Positions 58,989 to 64,000 of a stretch of 64,000 nt of DNA are shown one piece after another. Each line of letters begins with the position of its first letter. The first letter of the stretch is position 1. The position numbers and the translations under genes are program-made. This DNA is from Thermanaeromonas sp. (lineage in GTDB: Bacteria > Bacillota > DSM-521 > Neomoorellales > Neomoorellaceae). The stretch covers positions 1 to 64,000 of the forward strand of contig NZ_JAKKUR010000001.1 in NCBI RefSeq assembly GCF_021890735.1, written 5' to 3'. The notes under the pieces were generated by a model, which was not told the DNA's origin, made no database searches, and saw nothing but the letters and a program-made list of their open reading frames with translations.

Positions 58989-61796
58989 CTATTTTTCGCA
59001 CGATAACTCTCCTTGAACGTTCAAGGACCGCAGCACCGCAGCGCACCGCAAGCAAACGTCCGGATAGGCAGCCTCCTTGCCCACGTCTTCCGTAACCCGC
59101 CAGCATCTGTCGCATTTACGCCCAGAGGCCGGCTCTACATAAATCTGTAGCCCTTCTATCTCAGTAGCCCCTAGACTGCCTTCCGGTGCCTCTTCGCCAG
59201 GTACATGCAAGACAACCTGGGAAACTATGAAGGCCGTAGGCAGCTCATCCTCCAGGGGCTTAAGGAAGCTGTATAGTTTTTGGTCAGGGTATAGATGCAC
59301 GCACGCATTTAAAGAATTGCCCAGGCCCTGTTCCCGGCGTGCCTCCTCCAAGGCACGGTTAACTTCTTCCCGAACCTTAAATACCCTGGTCCACTTGGCC
59401 TCCAGCTCCTCATCCATATATTCCTTCCTGACAGACGGCCAGGGGCAAAGCTGTACGCTCCAGGGCTTATCCTTCCCGGGCAGGTGCTGCCACACCTCTT
59501 CCGTGGTGAAAGCCAAGATAGGAGTGAGGAGGCGTACCAAAACATTTAATATCTGATAGAGAGCAGTCTGAGCGGAGCGCCGACCAAGGGATTTGGCTTC
59601 CCATGTGTAAAGGCGATCCTTTAAAATATCCAAATACGTGGCACTTAAATCTGACACACAGAAGTTAGATATAGTATGATAAACAATATGGAACTCGTAT
59701 TCCTCATAAGCGTGGGTAACTCTTTCTATTACGCGCTGTAACTTCCCTAAGATGAAGCGATCGAGTTCCAACATCTGGTCGTAGGGAACCGCATCTCGCT
59801 CCGGGTCAAAATCATACAGGTTTCCGAGAAGGAAACGGAAGGTATTGCGTATTTTCCGGTAAGCGTCCACCACCTGGCGGAAAATGTTAAAAGAAGCCGC
59901 CACATCCCGGCGATAGTCGGAAGAAGCGACCCATAGCCGCAGGATATCTGCGCCCATAATCTTAATAACATCCGCCGGATCGATGCCGTTCCCTAAGGAC
60001 TTGGACATCTTCCGGCCCTCCTCATCCACCAGGAAGCCGTGGGTAAGGACTGCCCGGTAAGGCGCCTGACCCCTGGTAGCTACCGCAGTGGAAAGGGAGG
60101 AATTAAACCAACCGCGGTACTGGTCGCTCCCCTCTAAATATAGATCAGCGGGCCAGGAAAGTTCCGGGCGGGTTTCTAAAACCGCAGCATGGCTTGATCC
60201 AGAATCAAACCACACATCCATAATATCCGTCTCCTTGCGGAACTCCCGGCTTCCGCACTCCGGACAGGCAAGCCCCGGCGGAACTAGTTCCGCCGCCTCC
60301 CGGGCAAACCACACATCTGAGCCGTACTGCCGGAACAACCCTTGAAGGTGCTTTATAGTGGTATCGTTTATAATTTCTTTGCCGCAACGCGCACAGTAGA
60401 AAATAGGTATAGGAACCCCCCAGCTGCGCTGGCGGGATATACACCAATCGCTCCTCTCAGCCACCATCCGGTAGATACGCTCTTCTCCCCAGGCGGGGAT
60501 CCATTTTACCTTTCTTATAGCCTCCAAAGCTTCCCGCCGGAAGCCGTCTATAGAGGCGAACCACTGTTCTGTTGCTCGAAAAATCACAGGGTGTTTACAA
60601 CGCCAGCAATGGGGGTACTGGTGGGTTATGAAACCAAAATTTAGTAAAACCCCTCTCCTTTCTAGTTCTTTAACTATCTCCTTGTTGGCTTCTTCGACAA
60701 AAAGGCCCTGGAGCTGGGGAACTTCAGAAGTAAAGCGTCCCTGATCATCCAAAGGTGAAAGCACGGGAAGCCTATAGCGCTGCCCGATTTCAAAGTCCTC
60801 CAAACCGTGGCCGGGAGCTGTATGCACGCAACCCGTACCTTGATCCATGGTGACGTGCTCCCCCACTATAACGAGAGACTCCCGATTCATGAGAGGATTG
60901 CGGCATACTACCCCCTCTAGCTGAGCTCCTTGGAAGCGCCCTACTACGCGGAAATCTTTTAGCTGTAAAAGCTCCGTCATCCTCTCATGCAAGGGCTCTG
61001 CCCAAAGGAGCTTTTCTGCTTCAACGTCTACTACGAGGTAAGTTGCTTCAGGATGCAGGGCAATAGCCACGTTTGCCGGTAAAGTCCAGGGCGTGGTAGT
61101 CCAAATCACTATAGAAGTAGTGCCGGATTCCAGAATACCTCGCCCGTCTATAACGGGAAACTTAACGTATATAGAAGGTGAACGCTTTTCCTCATATTCC
61201 ACTTCTGCCTCAGCCAGGGCTGTCTCGCAGTCGGTACACCAATAAACAGGTTTGCGCCCCTTGTATATATATCCCTTTTTAGCCATCTCTCCAAAAATAC
61301 CGATCTGGACGGCCTCGTATTCTGGTTCCAAAGTGAGATAAGGGTGCTCCCAATCCCCTCGCACTCCCAAACGTTTAAATTGTTCCCTCTGGATATTTAC
61401 ATATTTTAGGGCATATTCCCGGCAGCGCTTGCGAAATTCCAACACATCCACCTTCCGCCGGTCGAGCCCCAAATTCTTAATGGCCTGCTGTTCTATGGGA
61501 AGCCCGTGGGTGTCCCAGCCGGGCACATAAGGCGCATCATAGCCGTTCATAGAGCGGTACTTTATTATAATATCCTTTAAAATCTTGTTCAAAGTATGCC
61601 CTAAATGTATATCTCCGTTGGCATAAGGCGGCCCGTCATGAAGGATGAATTTGGGTTTTCCTCGGTTGGCCTCCTGGACTGCCTTATACAATCCCTTTTC
61701 TTCCCAGAACTTTAGAATCTGTGGCTCCTTCTGAGGGAGGTTGGCCCGCATGGGAAAATCGGTCTTCGGCAAGTTTAAAGTTTTGCTATAATCCAT
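58989..61796 (-). CDS. ileS: Isoleucine-tRNA ligase
   Basis: Charges tRNA-Ile. HLGH (HIGH-type) in [21 protein letters not shown] loop, editing domain (about 180-390) and a C-terminal zinc knuckle (CDRCWRV and CLRC). About 935 residues. ATG at 61796 gives the typical [22 protein letters not shown]; the frame is open to 61823. Only 50 bases precede it, so no T-box leader fits. Confidence 0.97.
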   Translation of the reverse strand: MDYSKTLNLPKTDFPMRANLPQKEPQILKFWEEKGLYKAVQEANRGKPKFILHDGPPYANGDIHLGHTLNKILKDIIIKYRSMNGYDAPYVPGWDTHGLPIEQQAIKNLGLDRRKVDVLEFRKRCREYALKYVNIQREQFKRLGVRGDWEHPYLTLEPEYEAVQIGIFGEMAKKGYIYKGRKPVYWCTDCETALAEAEVEYEEKRSPSIYVKFPVIDGRGILESGTTSIVIWTTTPWTLPANVAIALHPEATYLVVDVEAEKLLWAEPLHERMTELLQLKDFRVVGRFQGAQLEGVVCRNPLMNRESLVIVGEHVTMDQGTGCVHTAPGHGLEDFEIGQRYRLPVLSPLDDQGRFTSEVPQLQGLFVEEANKEIVKELERRGVLLNFGFITHQYPHCWRCKHPVIFRATEQWFASIDGFRREALEAIRKVKWIPAWGEERIYRMVAERSDWCISRQRSWGVPIPIFYCARCGKEIINDTTIKHLQGLFRQYGSDVWFAREAAELVPPGLACPECGSREFRKETDIMDVWFDSGSSHAAVLETRPELSWPADLYLEGSDQYRGWFNSSLSTAVATRGQAPYRAVLTHGFLVDEEGRKMSKSLGNGIDPADVIKIMGADILRLWVASSDYRRDVAASFNIFRQVVDAYRKIRNTFRFLLGNLYDFDPERDAVPYDQMLELDRFILGKLQRVIERVTHAYEEYEFHIVYHTISNFCVSDLSATYLDILKDRLYTWEAKSLGRRSAQTALYQILNVLVRLLTPILAFTTEEVWQHLPGKDKPWSVQLCPWPSVRKEYMDEELEAKWTRVFKVREEVNRALEEARREQGLGNSLNACVHLYPDQKLYSFLKPLEDELPTAFIVSQVVLHVPGEEAPEGSLGATEIEGLQIYVEPASGRKCDRCWRVTEDVGKEAAYPDVCLRCAAVLRSLNVQGELSCEK

Positions 61797-61873
61797 TACC
61801 GTATACTCACTCCTAAAACCCAAAATTTGCTTTAGTTTTAAGTATACCGCCTTAAAATAACTCCCGTCAAATG

Positions 61874-62371
61874 TTAAGCCTGAAGTGCCTCTTGGCCATC
61901 ATCTTTTTCTACCGCAATTGAAGAAATCTCGTCTTCGCTATCTAGAAGCTTAAGCTGGGCAAGAAGGAAAGAGCGCAGGCGGGCTTTAAAGGCACGAGCC
62001 TGTTCCTCTAGGGAAGCCAAGCGCCGTTCAGCCTCAGCTACTTTATTTAGGGCCTGACTCATGATCTCCTGGGCCCTGGCTTCAGCTTCCTTTAAAAGAG
62101 TCTCAGACTCTCGCCTGGCGTTTTCCCGCGTCTCCTCGGCCGCCCTTTGGGCAACAACCAGGGTCTCTTTTAGAGTGTTTTCCAGACGGGTAAACCGCTC
62201 AAGCTCTTCCTCTAGCCGCAATACTTTATCCCGGAGCTCCTGGTTTTCCCGGAACACCTGGGTGTAATCCTTTAAAAGCTGCTCCAGGAATTCATCTACC
62301 TCTGGGCAGGAATAACCCCGGAATGAACGGCGGAACTCCTTCTTGTTTATATCTAAGGGTGTGAGAACCAC
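61874..62371 (-). CDS. divIVA: Cell division protein DivIVA
   Basis: Curvature-sensing scaffold at poles and septa. N-terminal lipid-binding region [34 protein letters not shown], then a long coiled coil and acidic tail. 165 residues. The start is GTG. Usual place before ileS in this cluster. Confidence 0.94.
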   Translation of the reverse strand: MVLTPLDINKKEFRRSFRGYSCPEVDEFLEQLLKDYTQVFRENQELRDKVLRLEEELERFTRLENTLKETLVVAQRAAEETRENARRESETLLKEAEARAQEIMSQALNKVAEAERRLASLEEQARAFKARLRSFLLAQLKLLDSEDEISSIAVEKDDGQEALQA

Positions 62372-62421
62372 GTTCCCTCAACTCCCGGTTTCACTTTAAA
62401 TTTTGCTAAAGAAAACCTATT

Positions 62422-62676
62422 CTAAAGAAAACCTATTATAAAATGTTCTAAGAGCTGAATCACCAGAATGGCCACTAGAGGAGAAAAATCCAGGGGCAAG
62501 GGGGTGGAAGGTAGGAGGCGGCGGAAAAACCCGAGTATAGGTTCAGTCATGTCGTAAATAAAGCTTATAACCGGATGGCGGGGATTATGGGGGATAAAAG
62601 AAATGAAGACTCGGGCCACGATGAGCCACTGTAATATCTCCAGGGCTACCTTTACAATAGTTGCCAGGGAGATCAT
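62422..62676 (-). CDS. YggT family membrane protein
   Basis: 84 residues, two membrane helices (about 5-25 and 60-82) and a loop with PHNPRHPVISFIYDMTEPIL typical of the family. Near sepF and divIVA, likely a division accessory. The ATG overlaps the proC stop (ATGA). Confidence 0.9.
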   Translation of the reverse strand: MISLATIVKVALEILQWLIVARVFISFIPHNPRHPVISFIYDMTEPILGFFRRLLPSTPLPLDFSPLVAILVIQLLEHFIIGFL

Positions 62677-63485
62677 TCCTTATGCCCCTCACTCAAGGCC
62701 CTGGCCCGTTCAGCCCCCGCCTTTACAGCTTCCATAAGGGCTCCCCGTACCGCACGCCTTTCCAAAACTTCTAGCCCGGCTATGGTAGTGCCCCCTGGCG
62801 AAGCCACCCTGTCCTTCAGCACTGCAGGGTGCTCCCCGGTCTGAAGAACCATCTTCGCGGCCCCTAAAAGTGTCCGGGCTGCCAGCTCCAAAGCTACATC
62901 CCGGGATAGCCCGCACCATACTCCTCCGTCAGCCAGGGCCTCTATCATTAGATAAGCATAGGCAGGGCCACTACCACTCAAACCTGTAACCGCATCGAGC
63001 TGTTCTTCCGGTAACAGTACCGCTCGTCCTACACTACCAAAGATGGCCAGAGCCAATTCCTTCTGCTCTGTACTGACCACGGGGTTGGCAGCTAAAGCCG
63101 TTATCCCTTCTCCCACTAAAGCAGGAGTATTAGGTACAGCACGTATAATGGCCAGATTAGGCCCCAGCCAGTTCATAAGTTGCTTTAAAGCAATGCCTGC
63201 CGCCACGGAAATAATCAGGTGGGAAGGCTTAAAATTTAATCCCTGCACCGCCTCCGGAAGGTTTTGGGGTTTTACGGCCAGTATTATAACTTCTGCCTTA
63301 TCCAACACTTCTTGGCTATTATACGCTATCTGTATTCCGTATTCCTCTCCAACATTCTCCAGACGTTCCCGACAGATATCGTAGGCATAAATTTTACCGG
63401 GAGAAATAAGGCCGCTCTTGATTAACCCTGCTATCAGGGCACCTCCCATGGCCCCTGCGCCGATAAACCCGATGGTCTGGTTCAT
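62673..63485 (-). CDS. proC: Pyrroline-5-carboxylate reductase
   Basis: Last step of proline synthesis. IGFIGAGAMGGALIAGL Rossmann start, AVKPQNL, and the signature TVTGLSGSGPAYAYL region (QLDAVTGLSGSGPAYAYL). 270 residues. Between sepF and yggT, an unusual insertion in the division cluster but seen in Clostridia. Confidence 0.96.
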   Translation of the reverse strand: MNQTIGFIGAGAMGGALIAGLIKSGLISPGKIYAYDICRERLENVGEEYGIQIAYNSQEVLDKAEVIILAVKPQNLPEAVQGLNFKPSHLIISVAAGIALKQLMNWLGPNLAIIRAVPNTPALVGEGITALAANPVVSTEQKELALAIFGSVGRAVLLPEEQLDAVTGLSGSGPAYAYLMIEALADGGVWCGLSRDVALELAARTLLGAAKMVLQTGEHPAVLKDRVASPGGTTIAGLEVLERRAVRGALMEAVKAGAERARALSEGHKE

Positions 63486-63488
63486 ACT

Positions 63489-63923
63489 CTACCTTCTTCC
63501 TCCAGAAGAATTTAATTCCCAAAAAAATGCACCACCGCCGGGTTTAAGCTCTTGGTCAACACTTAAGTCAATGTTGCTCGGTGTAAAGAGAAAAATACCA
63601 TGGCTTACCTTGCGTACCTGTCCGCCCAGGGCAAAAGCGGCTCCGCTTAAAAAATCCACGAGCCTGCGAGCCTCTTCAGGTTCCATCCTCTCCAGGTTAA
63701 CAATTACCGGGCGATAGTTCTTTAGATTTTCAGCCAAGGCAGCTCCCTGCTCGTACGATTGGGGGTGTACTACCACTAAGCGCATCGCCCCTCGGGCGGT
63801 AGGTAGCCCCACCACTTTAGCTGTTCTGGGCAGAGGAGGGGCCTCTACAGCAACGGGCTCTCTTTCCTCTTCCTCTTGCTCGTATCCCAACCAATTAAGA
63901 AAAGCTTCCCAAATCTTGCCCAT
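63489..63923 (-). CDS. sepF: Cell division protein SepF
   Basis: FtsZ-membrane anchor. N-terminal amphipathic helix ([15 protein letters not shown]), acidic linker, then the SepF core (about 48-125) with VVHPQSYEQ and [18 protein letters not shown]. 144 residues. Confidence 0.95.
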   Translation of the reverse strand: MGKIWEAFLNWLGYEQEEEEREPVAVEAPPLPRTAKVVGLPTARGAMRLVVVHPQSYEQGAALAENLKNYRPVIVNLERMEPEEARRLVDFLSGAAFALGGQVRKVSHGIFLFTPSNIDLSVDQELKPGGGAFFWELNSSGGRR

Positions 63924-63938
63924 ACTTTCCCTTACCCC

Positions 63939-64000
63939 CTATTCGCGCGGGCCAAAAATAGCAGTGCCTATCCGTACCATGTTGGAGCCCTCTTCTATAG
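63939..64000 (-). CDS. YggS family PLP-binding protein (3' end only)
   Basis: The last 19 codons, IEEGSNMVRIGTAIFGPRE then TAG; the start lies beyond the window. The stretch matches the C-terminus of the YggS/PLPBP family, which handles PLP homeostasis. Its place directly upstream of sepF is typical. Confidence 0.85.
   Translation of the reverse strand, partial: IEEGSNMVRIGTAIFGPRE

Noticed and set aside
61797..61873. Possible T-box leader before ileS
   Set aside because: The gap to divIVA is too short and has no T-box sequence or terminator-antiterminator pair.

Overview
This window is a chromosomal segment of an endospore-forming member of the Firmicutes (class Clostridia), most likely a thermophile related to Moorella or Thermanaeromonas. 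That placement is inferred from protein character and gene order, not from a search. Support comes from a spore protease beside an alpha/beta-type SASP gene, LL-diaminopimelate aminotransferase with dapF, a PASTA kinase/PP2C/FHA/SEDS cluster, a PyrR-controlled pyr operon, an RFN-controlled rib operon, and frequent GTG and TTG starts. There is no sign of phage, insertion sequences or CRISPR. Most genes lie on the minus strand.

Layout: 159-2066, spore germination protease gpr facing a SASP gene with a good sigma-G promoter, plus an unknown gene. 2145-4788, recG, a DUF1858 protein and divergent rpmB. 4834-8680, rib operon (ribD-ribE-ribBA-ribH) behind an FMN riboswitch. 8754-10124, a YjbQ protein and a divergent KaiC-like ATPase. 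10195-19240, cell envelope/signalling operon read rlmN, two FHA proteins, PP2C, SEDS protein, PBP, PASTA kinase, rsgA, rpe. 19279-21567, an agr-type quorum-sensing locus. 21620-28250, priA, def, fmt, DUF116, metallopeptidase and rsmB, probably co-transcribed into the agr genes. 28342-30766, tRNA-Thr, metK and a LysE-type exporter. 30772-36254, coaBC, rpoZ, gmk, remA, yicC, dapL and dapF. 36314-41116, a P-type Ca2+-ATPase divergent from rqcH. 41029-49211, pyr operon (pyrR-B-C-carA-carB-pyrF) with two PyrR attenuators. 49244-52293, radical SAM protein, panB, panE and tatA. 52375-54205, a two-gene ABC exporter. 54222-58871, an unknown coiled-coil protein, an RluD-type synthase, lspA, thiD, a DksA-like protein and a DUF5665 protein. 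58926-64000, ileS, divIVA, yggT, proC, sepF and the end of yggS, the usual division-linked cluster.

The item most worth a second look is the agr locus. A 44-codon gene at 19501-19367 encodes an AgrD-like cyclic peptide precursor that has no cysteine at all; a serine sits where the ring nucleophile is expected, in a Pro-Ala-Ser-Thr context like the serine lactone peptide of Staphylococcus intermedius. AgrB keeps its His/Cys pair. The sensor seems to be split between a multi-spanning membrane protein and a two-helix GHKL kinase, and no response regulator is present. Other points are an mRNA hairpin that would bury the start site of the coiled-coil protein, a pyrB attenuator whose terminator stem contains the pyrB ribosome-binding site, and an 18-bp perfect palindrome between the Ca2+-ATPase and rqcH.
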